Source of the DNA: Bacillus sp. X1(2014)
GTDB lineage: Bacteria; Bacillota; Bacilli; Bacillales_B; DSM-18226
DNA length: 64,000 bases
NCBI RefSeq assembly: GCF_007678255.1
Contig: NZ_VEED01000006.1
Span: 1 to 64,000, forward strand
Reading direction: 5' to 3'
In this document: piece by piece, positions 25,178 through 33,775 of the stretch
Numbering within the stretch: the first letter of the stretch is position 1
How the letters are laid out: each line of letters starts with the position of its first letter
Made by a program: the position numbers and the translations under genes
The notes under the pieces: model-generated
Seen by the model: only the letters and a program-made list of their open reading frames with translations
The model's database searches: none
Told to the model about the DNA's origin: nothing

Positions 25178-26380
25178 GTGAAGAAAACTATTGTTCGTGC
25201 CTTATCGACAGCTGCCCTGCTTTCGACCGTATTTGCAGGCACTGCCCTGGCCGATACATATAAGGTTCAAAAAGGCGATTCCTTATCGAAAATCGCGCAA
25301 AAATACCATACGAGTGTCAAAGAAATCAAAACAGCAAATGGGTTGAAGTCGGACTTTATCTCTGTCAATCAAATGCTCAAGATCACGGTAGCGAGCAAAA
25401 TGACCCAAGCATCACAGCCCACCACTTACACCGTTGTAAAAGGTGATGCCTTGATTAAGATTGCCAACCGTTTTCATGTGACTCTTGCTGAACTCAAGAA
25501 GTGGAACAATCTTAATAATACCCTCATTCATGTCGGGCAAAACCTAAAAGTTTCCGCCCCAAAACAGACGACAACAACAGCTAAGCCAGCGACACCAGCA
25601 AAGTCACCGACCACGACAACCACGACGGGTGTCTATACTGTTAAAAGCGGGGACTATCTTGGCAAGATTGCCAGTAAACATTCAACCTCTGTGTCGAACC
25701 TGAAATCACTGAACAAATTAAAATCCGATATGATTTATGTCGGTCAAAAACTTAAGGTTCCAGCGAAGAAACCAACAGTGACTCCTGCGAAACCTGTGGC
25801 CACCACACCGCCGAAAACAACGACTCCGACAACAAGTGTGACGGAAACAACGGATTACGTCGTTCAAAGCGGGGATACACTTGGAAAGATTGCAGGCAAA
25901 TATAAGCTGACGGTCAAGGATTTGAAGGCGCTAAATAAACTTACCTCCGACAATATCTATGTCGGCCAAAAGTTAAAAGTCCCTGGGACAAAGACAGAAC
26001 CTACTGTTGTTAATACTGACCTTGCCGCCAAAATGATTGCTAGTGCCAAGAAACTTATTGGGATTCCTTATGTCTGGGGCGGCAGTACGCCTTCTGGTTT
26101 TGACTGCAGCGGGTTCGTTTATTATGTGGCTAATCAAGCTGGGATGGAAATTGGCCGTTATTCAGCGGAAGGTTTCTATGACCGCACCTATTATGTCGAC
26201 ACACCGAAAGCCGGCGACATTGTCTTTTTTGAAAATACATATAAAAAAGGTATTTCTCATTTAGGAATCTATCTCGGAAACAACCAGTTTATCCATGCTA
26301 ACGATGATGGTGTAATGATTTCTAATTTACAAAGCTCGTATTACCAAGCCCATTTTGAGAGCTTTAAACGTTTTTACTAA
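25178..26380 (+). CDS. peptidoglycan endopeptidase with four LysM and NlpC/P60
   Basis: 400 residues from GTG behind AGAGGTGATTTGCTA (a TTG lies two codons earlier). Signal peptide to about residue 26 (TALA). Four LysM domains follow (starting near YKVQKGDSLSKIA, YTVVKGDALIKIA, YTVKSGDYLGKIA, YVVQSGDTLGKIA), joined by Thr/Pro/Lys-rich linkers. The C-terminal NlpC/P60 domain has catalytic Cys310 (FDCSGF), His361 (ISHLGIYLG) and His373 (FIHA). It cleaves D-Glu-DAP bonds in wall stem peptides, like Bacillus LytE, LytF and CwlS. Its architecture is closest to the latter two. Monocistronic. Confidence 0.93.
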   Translation: MKKTIVRALSTAALLSTVFAGTALADTYKVQKGDSLSKIAQKYHTSVKEIKTANGLKSDFISVNQMLKITVASKMTQASQPTTYTVVKGDALIKIANRFHVTLAELKKWNNLNNTLIHVGQNLKVSAPKQTTTTAKPATPAKSPTTTTTTGVYTVKSGDYLGKIASKHSTSVSNLKSLNKLKSDMIYVGQKLKVPAKKPTVTPAKPVATTPPKTTTPTTSVTETTDYVVQSGDTLGKIAGKYKLTVKDLKALNKLTSDNIYVGQKLKVPGTKTEPTVVNTDLAAKMIASAKKLIGIPYVWGGSTPSGFDCSGFVYYVANQAGMEIGRYSAEGFYDRTYYVDTPKAGDIVFFENTYKKGISHLGIYLGNNQFIHANDDGVMISNLQSSYYQAHFESFKRFY

Positions 26381-26419
26381 TATATGGACAAATTCTAAAC
26401 AACGTTCTAGACTGTTCAA

Positions 26420-26449
26420 CTAAGCCGCCTTTTTTGGGCGGTTTTTGTT
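26420..26449 (+). terminator. terminator of the LysM-NlpC/P60 gene
   Basis: AAGCCGCC - TTTTTTG - GGCGGTTTTTGTTTTT. Confidence 0.85.
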
Positions 26450-26545
26450 TTTGGATACGAATTTCGTTAGCAATTTTGTTCAACGAAGAATGAATCTGTC
26501 CTTCTTGAATATATGTAGGTTAAAAGTGTAAAAGGAGAGATTATT

Positions 26546-27019
26546 ATGTCCTTTGTTGCGATCTATACTGTCGGCAGGCTAAAACATCCGTATGAGCATC
26601 CTGCTTCGCGTGAGTTTTTTGAAGTGGGATATGAAGTCATGCGACAGGCTTCTAGATCAGGGCAACTTATAGAGGAGTTTTCTTCTGATGGAGTGCCATT
26701 CCCTGAAGAAGTGATTAAAGGAGAGGGGTTTCCTATTCTTACACTAACGGTATGGAAAAGCCTTCAATCTTTATACCGTTTTACCTATTCAGGCCGACAC
26801 AAGCAAGCCTTACGAGACAGGAACAAGTGGATTGAATCTCATCAAGAGAAGCAACCTACATATGTGGTGTGGTGGACGGAGAAGGTGGCGGATGTATCCT
26901 GGGAGGAGGCTTTCAAGAGATACAACTATTATCTTCAGTATGGACCAACTCCTTTTGTGTTTGACTTTAAGCGCGCATTTGATGAAGGCGGAGGCCCCTT
27001 GGACCAAGGGGACGGTTAA
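26546..27019 (+). CDS. DUF3291-domain protein
   Basis: 157 residues, starting MSFVAIYTVGRLKHP, typical of DUF3291. It also has LTVWKSLQSLYRFTYSGRH and WWTEKVADVSWEEA, with conserved Trp and His residues in a ferredoxin-like, monooxygenase-like fold; heme or small-molecule binding is only a family-level guess. AAAGGAGAG ribosome binding site. Soluble. Confidence 0.8.
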   Translation: MSFVAIYTVGRLKHPYEHPASREFFEVGYEVMRQASRSGQLIEEFSSDGVPFPEEVIKGEGFPILTLTVWKSLQSLYRFTYSGRHKQALRDRNKWIESHQEKQPTYVVWWTEKVADVSWEEAFKRYNYYLQYGPTPFVFDFKRAFDEGGGPLDQGDG

Positions 27020-27083
27020 GTTAGCCGTAATTAAGTCCGTAATTAAAGCCATAAAAACCGCCATCCCTGTGGTTAATTCCTTA

Positions 27084-27212
27084 TTATTTACTTTCTCGTG
27101 CTGCTTTTTTACGGGCTTTTTTACTTTGTGTTAACTCCGCCCCAAATTCTGTATCAGCGGCTTTACTACCTCCAGTATGGGGCTGTTTTCGATTGTCATT
27201 ACGATTTGTCAT
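27084..27212 (-). CDS. small basic protein, SASP-like
   Basis: 42 residues (MTNRNDNRKQPHTGGSKAAD, then TEFGAELTQSKKARKKAA). AAAGGAGG lies 7 nt upstream. The TEFGAE segment and lack of hydrophobic residues recall minor or gamma-type small acid-soluble spore proteins, but it is basic and has no repeats, so the assignment is tentative. Confidence 0.6.
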   Translation of the reverse strand: MTNRNDNRKQPHTGGSKAADTEFGAELTQSKKARKKAARESK

Positions 27213-27436
27213 GATAGTTCCTCCTTTGTCATTTGATGTTAAAAATAATATGATAGGCTGTAACTTACTAAAAAATTTTAGCAGCCCATTTTAGCGTTCT
27301 TTTATATCGATAAAATTATTCTAGAATAGTAAAAAACCTTCAGTATGTGTTCTTAAGAACATAAAAAACGACCCTGCGAGATGTAGATTGGTTTCAGAAT
27401 AAACGTAAAATGGAATATATTAGCCATATATACATA

Positions 27437-27559
27437 TTGAATATTTAACCAACCTGTTGTATAATTATACTGGGTTGGATGGTAATCGTGGACATCATCG
27501 TATTTAGCGTAGGTGGGGCTGGTACGAACTAAAGCAAGAGCTGGTAAGCTCTTTTTTTA
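27437..27559 (+). ncRNA. candidate small RNA with promoter and terminator
   Basis: A textbook sigma-A promoter (-35 TTGAAT 27437-27442, 17-bp spacer, -10 TATAAT 27460-27465) is followed about 75-90 bp later by GAGCT-GGTA-AGCTC plus seven T residues (27539-27557). The RNA between would be about 85 nt, with a G-rich unpaired part (GGTGGGGCTGG). A 17-codon frame inside (MVIVDIIVFSVGGAGTN) has no ribosome binding site. Could be a trans-acting or 6S-like regulator; not a known family that I recognise. Confidence 0.5.
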
Positions 27560-27590
27560 TTGGGTAATTATCTATAAATATGAAAAAAAA

Positions 27591-27621
27591 AGAACCTTTG
27601 ATCAATAAGATCAAAGGTTAA
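27591..27621. terminator. hairpin downstream of the GNAT gene
   Basis: AACCTTTGATC - AATAA - GATCAAAGGTT, a perfect 11-bp stem with an A/T flank on either side. Could terminate the minus-strand acetyltransferase. Confidence 0.6.
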
Positions 27622-27739
27622 AAGAAAGCTTAGTGGTCTAGGCTAAGCCTTATTAGGAGGTCTAAACTCAGAAGAATTTAAACTATAGAAATATTATCAC
27701 TTTTTTAACAATATTTCAATAGGTTAGAGCTTTAAAGTA

Positions 27740-28261
27740 TCATACATACTTCTCCATTCGAATATCCGTCCACATTTTTCCCTGCCAATATGTAAAGTTG
27801 TCAATCCGGCCAATTTCTGTGTAACCTAGCTTCTGGTAGAGTTTCTGAGCTTGGTGGTTAAATTCAAACACACCCAATTCAATCCGCTTCAGCCCCTGCT
27901 CCTTCACCTGTTCCTCCAAATATTGAATAGCTGCATAACCAATCCCCTTTCCTCGCCCGATGGTTTCACCAATTGTGATGCCTAGCCAGGCGGTTCCAGG
28001 CTCTTTTTTGAAGAGATACGGAGGATCCACTACATAGTTCAATTCACCGGTCAACTGGTCATCAAGGTAGATTAGGTAGATGTGATGGTCTTCCATCCGT
28101 TTCGTTAAATCCTCGAGGGACATGTTGTCTCTGCGATCCAATTCGGATTGGTTTTGGTTCGGTCTCGTTAATGGAATTAATGCTGGGTCATTTTCCCACC
28201 GATTAAACACCTCAACAATGTTTGAGGTGGGTTGAGTTAATTTTATAAAAGTAGTAGTCAT
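27740..28261 (-). CDS. GNAT-family N-acetyltransferase
   Basis: 173 residues with the acetyl-CoA-binding loop GETIGRGKGIGYAAIQYL and the late motif YQKLGYTEIGR. The substrate is unknown; related proteins acetylate amino-terminal residues or small amines. Cytosolic single gene. Confidence 0.85.
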   Translation of the reverse strand: MTTTFIKLTQPTSNIVEVFNRWENDPALIPLTRPNQNQSELDRRDNMSLEDLTKRMEDHHIYLIYLDDQLTGELNYVVDPPYLFKKEPGTAWLGITIGETIGRGKGIGYAAIQYLEEQVKEQGLKRIELGVFEFNHQAQKLYQKLGYTEIGRIDNFTYWQGKMWTDIRMEKYV

Positions 28262-28302
28262 TGTGCTCTCCTCACGCAGTTAATGGTTTCTTGGGCCTAT
28301 TT

Positions 28303-28898
28303 TTAAGAAGAACTGACCCAATACCAATTGTCAGCATACTTTTTTACTTCTATGAAGTCCTCGTCAAGGTCTTTTTCTATCGCCTTTTTGCCGTTGGGTG
28401 AGTATACAAATCCCGAAAAATTATCTAAAAGCCCTCGAAATGTAAAGAAAAGTATGGTGTAGTGCTCACCATTTTGTACCGCAATCACCTCACCACCTCC
28501 CTTAGAAAGCTGGTCATATTGTTTCGGCAGGCGGATGAGTGAAGGGCTGTCCGGGACATTATACTTAATCTCCCACTTTCCACCATCCTCACTACCTCTT
28601 CTCGATCAGCTTTGTGCATTTTAAAATCCAGGTCTAACATCGTTTCTGTAAAAGGAAAGTAGAACAAAAATAGGATCGTGACTAGCTGGATAGCTAATGG
28701 CTGCCAATATTTATATTTGAACAAATGAATCATGGCTTGCACTGTCACTACAATAAAAAATCCAAACAACAATAGCCAAACTGGCAACATTAAAAACGGG
28801 GTTATTATATCCATAATACTCCATTGAAAAAAACCATTTAAAATAACTAAAACGCTGCTTATTATTGATAAAGGTAATAATTTCTTTTGACGTTGCAA
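28303..28898 (-). pseudogene. frameshifted membrane protein gene
   Basis: Two frames in different phase form one protein. The upstream part (28485-28898; TTG start) has four membrane segments and runs to MVESG. The downstream part resumes at once in another phase as KYNVPDSPSLIRLPKQYDQLSKGGGEVIAVQNGEHYT... (seen within 28305-28568) and ends YWVSSS. Without the shift the upstream phase only adds low-quality sequence. One missing A in GTGGGAGATTAAG (near 28570; GTGGGAAGATT would restore VESGKIKY) explains it. Either a recent mutation or a sequence error. Total about 198 residues. Family not recognised. Confidence 0.75.
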
Positions 28899-29065
28899 TG
28901 TTCATCCACATCCTGTGTTAATTATTTCTACTTGTTCTCCAGCCAATGTTAATGATTTATCAAACTCTAATGATGCTGCCATAATAATTGTCACTATCTT
29001 CCTTTTCAGGATACATGATATAGTGTGATTTAGATATTTATTTTTTATAAAAGAGGTGTGTTTTC

Positions 29066-29578
29066 ATGAAGGTGATGGAAACGGAACGGTTAATCCTTCG
29101 CTGGTTAACCCCAGATGATGCCGAGTTTATTCTCGAGCTGTTGAATGACCCTTCGTGGGTGCGTTTCATCGGCGATCGTGGGGTGCGTACGTTAGAAGAT
29201 GCTCGAAACTATATTGTAACGGGGCCGATGGAGATGTACTCCCGACTAGGATTGGGTCTATTTTTAACAGAGTTAAAGGATGGAACCAGCACCCCGATTG
29301 GGATTTGTGGATTGATTAAAAGGGATGGATTGGACGATGTTGACCTTGGCTTCGCCTTTTTAACCAGATTTCAGGGAAAGGGGTATGGCTTTGAGGCGGC
29401 TAAGGCCACGCTTGTCTATGCGAAAGATGAGCTGGGTCTGGAACGGCTTGTGGCGATTACCTCTGAAGACAATATTGGGTCCGCGCGGGTTCTTGAGAAG
29501 ATTGGGATGAAGTCTGAAGGAATGATTAAGCTGCCGCATGATGCGGAGGAATTGAGGTTGTTTGGGGTGGGGCTGTAA
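29066..29578 (+). CDS. GNAT-family N-acetyltransferase, RimJ/RimL type
   Basis: 170 residues. It opens METERLILRWLTPDDAEF, the standard start of the RimJ-like subgroup. Acetyl-CoA loop TRFQGKGYGFEAAKA, then TSEDNIGSARVLEKIGMKSEG. AAGAGGTG ribosome binding site. Substrate unknown; ribosomal-protein or small-molecule acetylation are options for this subgroup. Confidence 0.88.
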   Translation: MKVMETERLILRWLTPDDAEFILELLNDPSWVRFIGDRGVRTLEDARNYIVTGPMEMYSRLGLGLFLTELKDGTSTPIGICGLIKRDGLDDVDLGFAFLTRFQGKGYGFEAAKATLVYAKDELGLERLVAITSEDNIGSARVLEKIGMKSEGMIKLPHDAEELRLFGVGL

Positions 29579-29654
29579 TCGAGCCACTTGCCACCCTCTA
29601 CATACTAAACATCCAGGCGGTTCTCTAGGAATCACTTTTAATAGTAACCTCTTA

Positions 29655-29730
29655 TTTACTGTTCACTTTTCATAGGTTTCTTGCCGCCTTTGAGATTTTA
29701 CTGTCCATTTCTATTAATTTACTGTCCACG
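29655..29730. repeat. 21-bp-spaced degenerate array, TTTACTGTCC family
   Basis: ATTTACTGTTC, TTTTACTGTCC and ATTTACTGTCC have their ACTG at 29658, 29700 and 29721 (42 and 21 bp apart). A weaker unit TTGCCGCC fills the missing position at 29679. Confidence 0.6.
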
Positions 29731-29760
29731 GCCTCAATACACTCTCAAACCTACTAAAAA

Positions 29761-29780
29761 GACAGGCTTTTAGCCTGTCC
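29761..29780. terminator. rho-independent terminator-like hairpin
   Basis: GACAGGCT - TTT - AGCCTGTCC; placed after the GNAT gene and its downstream repeat. Confidence 0.55.
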
Positions 29781-29884
29781 TAGGTAACATTTATTCTCAT
29801 TTTCCAGCACACTAGCCGAATTTCAAGACCTAGCTACCTTTTTTTATAAAAACCCAGCCGCCAACATGGGACCGAGAAAATTAT

Positions 29885-29997
29885 ATCTGCCACTTTCCAG
29901 ATTTATCTGCCGCTTTGGGCCATTTATCTGCCACTTATTCATTTTATCGGCCGCTTTACGATTTTATCTGCCACTTTTTGCGATTTATCTGCCACTT
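29885..29997. repeat. 20-21-bp-spaced degenerate array, ATCTGCCACTT family
   Basis: Six units of TTTATC(T/G)GCC(A/G)CTT have their ATC at 29885, 29905, 29926, 29946, 29966 and 29987 (20, 21, 20, 20, 21). The same family, also six units, lies at 45438-45551. The long plus-strand frame here (29866-30147) is only a reading through the repeat. The remaining bases to 30230 hold no gene I can support. Confidence 0.85.
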
Positions 29998-30230
29998 GCC
30001 ATTTCGCCCCTTTTTTTCCTAGTTCATATAATAAATCTTCTAAAAAATAGCCCTCAAGATGTTCGAAAACAATCCACGAGGGCATCAAGTAATCTATCAA
30101 AGGGGGTCTTGAAAAAGCTTGTTTTAATCATAGCTATTTTTTCTTAATTAATTCTTAACACTCTGCAGAAGGAATGAAACATAAGCCCACTATAGAACAA
30201 TTCCTCAAGACAAGCTCAAACCACAAAAAA

Positions 30231-30268
30231 AAGAGAATACCTACATCCAAAAATGCAGGTACTCTCTT
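30231..30268 (-). terminator. terminator of the 118-residue gene
   Basis: GAGAGTACCTGCAT / ATGTAGGTATTCTC hairpin followed by a T8 run on the minus strand. Confidence 0.85.
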
Positions 30269-30271
30269 CCG

Positions 30272-30628
30272 CTATTTTTTAAATTTATCTGTAAACTTAC
30301 TAATGAAAGGAGCCATTTCTTTAAATAATGGTTTATATTGTTCGGTTGTTGTTACAATGGTGTCAAAGGTATTAAATAGCAATTCTATATCCACATTGTT
30401 CATGATGTTTTCCACTTTATCCTGAATAGACTGTTCCTGTTCCGGTTGCTGCTTGTGCTCATCCTGCTTTTTTCTGCGCCCAAAAAACCAACCATCGTTA
30501 CGGTTTTTTCTGGATTCCGAACTGCTTTTAGAATGGGATGTGCCTCTTGGCTGACGATTGCCAAACATTATTCTTGAAAAATGGTCCAAGTCTCTTGTCG
30601 ACTTTTGCTGATGTTCATTATCCTCCAT
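30272..30628 (-). CDS. hypothetical charged protein, YqfQ/VrrA-like
   Basis: 118 residues: a hydrophilic, Gln/Lys/Ser-rich low-complexity N-terminal half (to about 70), then a conserved-looking helical end (FNTFDTIVTTTEQYKPLFKEM ... FTDKFKK). This layout resembles Bacillus YqfQ/VrrA-type proteins, but the match is only by character. AGGAGG-like site before ATG and a clear terminator. Confidence 0.6.
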   Translation of the reverse strand: MEDNEHQQKSTRDLDHFSRIMFGNRQPRGTSHSKSSSESRKNRNDGWFFGRRKKQDEHKQQPEQEQSIQDKVENIMNNVDIELLFNTFDTIVTTTEQYKPLFKEMAPFISKFTDKFKK

Positions 30629-30706
30629 TACTTTCCTCCTCTCTTACACTATCTTAGATAAGCTATGATACGTTTTGAATCAAAGTGTGGATAATTGTCC
30701 GATAGT

Positions 30707-31174
30707 TTATAAATAGTAACTCATGACAATCAGCTCACCTTTTGGCCCCATTCGCCGCTCCCCTTCGTCAATAAACCTGCACTTTTTATACAATGCCTGT
30801 GCTGCATCGTTTCCAACGTTAACCGCTAAGACAATTTCATTGATTTCCCTAAAATTCTCTTTTACAAAAGCAGGTAACTGCATTAAAGCCTGTTTCGCAT
30901 ATCCTTTGCCTTGGTGACGAAAATCCGTAGAAAAGGCTCTTAACAAAATGGCGTGGTCATTGTCCGAATAGGGTTTGACCCCCTTATTAATATGTAAAAC
31001 GAAAAACGTGACGAGCTCATTTTTTTCCATGGCTAAGATGGAAGAACGCTCGGAATCTTCGTTTGATAGTTTGATACAATCCCTCGGATCACCCGTAAAC
31101 CGAAGTTGTTCTTCGTTTAATTGATACTGGTCGATTGCCTCTTTGAATTTCTCATTGTAAAAATAAAATTGCAA
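30707..31174 (-). CDS. GNAT-family N-acetyltransferase
   Basis: 155 residues with the acetyl-CoA loop FRHQGKGYAKQALMQ and the motif VNVGNDAAQALYKKCRF. The middle segment FVLHINKGVKPYSDND and AFSTD precede it as in the general GNAT fold. Substrate unknown. AAAGGGGGAG ribosome binding site. Confidence 0.88.
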   Translation of the reverse strand: MQFYFYNEKFKEAIDQYQLNEEQLRFTGDPRDCIKLSNEDSERSSILAMEKNELVTFFVLHINKGVKPYSDNDHAILLRAFSTDFRHQGKGYAKQALMQLPAFVKENFREINEIVLAVNVGNDAAQALYKKCRFIDEGERRMGPKGELIVMSYYL

Positions 31175-31422
31175 TGTAGACTCCCCCTTTTTAAAAGAAC
31201 GACTTTTTTTGATAATATTACTATTTTACCTATAAATAACTATCCATTGTTTATTGAAAATTTTCATACCTTCCACGCTTGTCCAGTTCTCTTGTATTCA
31301 ATTTGCATAACTTATTAGGGAGAGGCAGGAATCTCTCAACAGCCGCCAAGCTCAGACATTTATCACCTCTGGAAGGAGCGTATGTCATAGTACATACGCT
31401 TCTTCTTGTTTATCATCAGTTA

Positions 31423-31510
31423 AGAAAAATAGAGTACGATTGCGGAATTTTTCGAAGGAACGGAACTTGTCCAATCATCTTCTTTTATAAAAAATATACT
31501 AATCTTGGGG
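31423..31510 (+). promoter_or_regulatory. upstream region shared by the two YjcZ genes
   Basis: The blocks ATTGCGGA, CTTGTCCAATCATCTT and AAAAAATATACTAA occur in the same order and spacing here and at 32640-32720, upstream of the second YjcZ gene. It must contain the sporulation-type promoter. The conserved spacing suggests control by a sporulation sigma factor. Confidence 0.6.
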
Positions 31511-31553
31511 TTGGTTAGTAGCGCCCCAAATACTAATAGGAGGTGAAGAAGAT

Positions 31554-31664
31554 ATGAGTTGTGGATACGATGGCGGCTACGGAGGCGGCAGCACTTTCGT
31601 TTTAATCGTTGTACTTTTCATCTTGCTTATCATTGTAGGCGCTTCATTTATGAGCGGCTACTAA
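31554..31664 (+). CDS. YjcZ-family mini sporulation protein, copy 1
   Basis: 36 residues: [15 protein letters not shown], a hydrophobic core [13 protein letters not shown], and the end SFMSGY. Typical of the YjcZ group of very small, Gly-rich membrane peptides made during sporulation. AGGAGGTGAAG lies 6 nt before ATG. A paralogue lies at 32770. Upstream and downstream DNA are duplicated too. Confidence 0.85.
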   Translation: MSCGYDGGYGGGSTFVLIVVLFILLIIVGASFMSGY

Positions 31665-31696
31665 GTTAAAACCAGTGACATGTCACTTTTTAAAGG

Positions 31697-31733
31697 AACA
31701 AAGGACAGGTTGGGATAATCTGTCCTTTTTCCT
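31697..31733 (+). terminator. terminator of YjcZ copy 1
   Basis: AAGGACAG - GTTGGGATAAT - CTGTCCTTTTT. The equivalent stem follows copy 2. Confidence 0.8.
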
Positions 31734-31765
31734 AAGTACACCTGCTTGAGAAAGGAGGTGAAAAA

Positions 31766-31960
31766 TTGAATTCACTTATGAGATTTAGGGGTCAACCTAT
31801 TGAAATTAGAGATGGTTTTGGTAGAGTTCATCGTGGAATCATGGATGGGTTTGACCCTCCAGGAAGAGGCGTGTTTATTCGGGATGGCTTTTTCGGAAGA
31901 AGATTTATCCCCTTCTTTGTTATCATCGCTATCTCCTTCAGAGGACGCCGCATTTTCTAA
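31766..31960 (+). CDS. small basic protein, probably spore-associated
   Basis: 64 residues from TTG behind AAAGGAGGTGA. Sequence rich in Arg, Gly, Phe (RGQPIEIRDGFGRVHRG ... RDGFFGRRF) with a short hydrophobic stretch FFVIIAISF and basic end RGRRIF. Lies between the YjcZ copies and its size fits spore-coat-like proteins. Function not known. Confidence 0.6.
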   Translation: MNSLMRFRGQPIEIRDGFGRVHRGIMDGFDPPGRGVFIRDGFFGRRFIPFFVIIAISFRGRRIF

Positions 31961-31989
31961 AAAAACCACTGATCAATGAATATAAACAT

Positions 31990-32034
31990 TATGAAAGGAA
32001 GAGTCTAGCTTTTTATAGGCTCTTTCTTTCATTA
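31990..32034 (+). terminator. terminator-like hairpin
   Basis: GAAAGGAAGAG-TCTAGC / GGCTCTTTCTTTC with an AT-rich loop, 30 bp behind the small basic gene. Confidence 0.65.
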
Positions 32035-32078
32035 TGCCTGGATTATTGCTTTTTGTTTTTTCCAACTTTATTAGGAAT

Positions 32079-32414
32079 TTAATGCCGTGGTGCAAACAAG
32101 CTGACGGAAGCTCCGATTAAGCAGATTCCTGCACCAACCCAATCGTATAAATCTGGGGTTTTCCGATCAATGCCCCATCCCCATAAAATCGAGAGCACGA
32201 TAAACACGCCCCCATAGGCTGCGTACACTCTGCCGAATGAGGGGAAGGTTTGAAAGGTAGCAATGATGCCGTATAAAGCTAATAAAAGCGCGCCAAAGAT
32301 TCCCCACAGAACGGGCTTTCCTTCTCTTAACCATAACCAAATGAGATAACCGCCGCCGATTTCCGCCAATCCCGCTAGGATAAACAAAACAATTGCATAA
32401 AAAATAATGACCAC
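32079..32414 (-). CDS. ynfA: YnfA/UPF0060-family membrane protein
   Basis: 111 residues and four membrane segments with the family motifs [20 protein letters not shown] and [13 protein letters not shown], ending [17 protein letters not shown]. The family is related to small multidrug resistance exporters but its substrate is unproved. Confidence 0.92.
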   Translation of the reverse strand: MVIIFYAIVLFILAGLAEIGGGYLIWLWLREGKPVLWGIFGALLLALYGIIATFQTFPSFGRVYAAYGGVFIVLSILWGWGIDRKTPDLYDWVGAGICLIGASVSLFAPRH

Positions 32415-32496
32415 ACCCTTAAACTTATATTAGATAGGAAAATTATAGCCTAGTTTTACTGACAGATTGCTTTTGCAGGATGAATTGTAGTGTTTT

Positions 32497-32590
32497 GTGC
32501 ATTTTTCAAGGTGGTTTGTGCAAATTCAACAGGGTTAAGTACAATTTCTAATGGGTTATGTACGAAAATCGAGGGGTTTTGTACAATTAG
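32497..32590. repeat. 21-bp-spaced degenerate array, TTTTGTACAATT family
   Basis: GTGCA/GTACA/GTACG cores at 32497, 32518, 32539, 32560 and 32581: exactly 21 bp each. The same family with six units lies at 50583-50695. Confidence 0.8.
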
Positions 32591-32769
32591 ACAATATATG
32601 GAAAATTCCCACTCCAAAATGGTGCTCCATTTCAAATAAAATACAGTATAATTGCGGATTTTTCAAACAGGTTGGCACTTGTCCAATCATCTTTTCCAGT
32701 AAAAAATATACTAACGATGTGGATAGTTTTTTTACATCCAAATTGCTAGGAAAAGGTGGTGAGACATCT

Positions 32770-32904
32770 ATGGGCTGCGGATATGGATACGGCGGTGGTT
32801 ATGGCGGCGGTTACGGCGGCGGTTATGGCGGCGGCAGCACTTTCGTTTTAATCGTTGTACTTTTCATCTTGTTGATCATTGTAGGCGCTACTTTTATTGG
32901 CTAA
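32770..32904 (+). CDS. YjcZ-family mini sporulation protein, copy 2
   Basis: 44 residues. The N-terminal GYGGGYGGG run is longer than in copy 1 (four YGGG units); the core [20 protein letters not shown] is identical. Upstream blocks ATTGCGGA and CTTGTCCAATCATCTT and the terminator match copy 1, so whole transcription units were duplicated. AGGTGG lies upstream of the ATG. Confidence 0.85.
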   Translation: MGCGYGYGGGYGGGYGGGYGGGSTFVLIVVLFILLIIVGATFIG

Positions 32905-32931
32905 TCTAACATGCCAATTGATTGAAGGCAA

Positions 32932-32964
32932 GAAGGACAGATTCAAGTAATCTGTCCTTCTTTT
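32932..32964 (+). terminator. terminator of YjcZ copy 2
   Basis: AAGGACAGATT - CAAGT - AATCTGTCCTTCTTTTC; same design as at 31697. Confidence 0.85.
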
Positions 32965-32989
32965 CTTACTTTCTTCAGATGGTTGGGAT

Positions 32990-33775
32990 TTAATCTCTAT
33001 TTTTCCCCATAAGCATACCATTCCCACTGTCCAGCAGGCTTTTAGCTTTCTGATAATCATTGAAGTCCGCTTTTATATCCTCCTGTAATTTATCTTTAAA
33101 ATGGCGGTATGATACCTCCCATTCCACTAAACTTTCAAAAAGTTTTGAAAAACTCGGCTTCATACTTTCCCAATTGGAATAAATGTTATTACACCTTTCC
33201 AATAAATCTTCACGGTAGTATAGTTGTTCCGCTAACTCGAGACCTTTAGCCGTCTCGACCTCAAGCACCTCTTGAATAGCATTGACTGCCATTACTTCAT
33301 CATGGATTTGTGGTTGCACATCCAATTCCAAACGATGATTAGCATCAACTTCCAGTTCTTCTTGAATAGCATCCGTTCCCAAAAGTTGTGCATCCTCTTC
33401 CAATTCCAAACGATAATCAGAAACGACTTCGAGCTCTTCTTGAGTAGCATCCAAATCCCAAAATTCTTCGTGGACCTGTGGTTGCTCTTCTAATTCCAAA
33501 CGATGGTCAGAATCCATCTCTTCTTGATGGAAATCATCCACTTTGAATAGCTGTTCCCACTGTTCATATAGGCCTTTAGCTGTCAGATAGTCCTCGAATT
33601 CCACGGTTTCATCTGCTTGTAATTTCTCTTGTAATTGATGGCAAGCCCCTTCCCACTCCTCTAAACTCTCCGTATCCAAGCGGCTTGAAACTTTTGGTTT
33701 CATACTATTACAATAAGAATTAAAGTTATTACACCATTCCAACAATTCATCACGGTATTGTTTTCTATCTTCCAT
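32990..33775 (-). CDS. repeat-containing acidic protein
   Basis: 261 residues. The N-terminal module (about 6-75; YRDELLEWCNNFNSYCNSMKP) and the C-terminal module (about 180-250; YREDLLERCNNIYSNWESMKP) are copies of each other. Between them lie four short acidic repeats of the type DHRLELEEQPQVHEE...ATQEELEV, ending with a variant VETAKGLELAEQ. Not membrane-bound. No family recognised. A modular, internally duplicated scaffold is the most that can be said. AGTGCCGAAATGG start. Confidence 0.75.
   Translation of the reverse strand: MEDRKQYRDELLEWCNNFNSYCNSMKPKVSSRLDTESLEEWEGACHQLQEKLQADETVEFEDYLTAKGLYEQWEQLFKVDDFHQEEMDSDHRLELEEQPQVHEEFWDLDATQEELEVVSDYRLELEEDAQLLGTDAIQEELEVDANHRLELDVQPQIHDEVMAVNAIQEVLEVETAKGLELAEQLYYREDLLERCNNIYSNWESMKPSFSKLFESLVEWEVSYRHFKDKLQEDIKADFNDYQKAKSLLDSGNGMLMGKNRD

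Noticed and set aside
29866..30147. 93-codon ORF
   Set aside because: Its peptide comes from the ATCTGCC repeats and it has no Shine-Dalgarno sequence.
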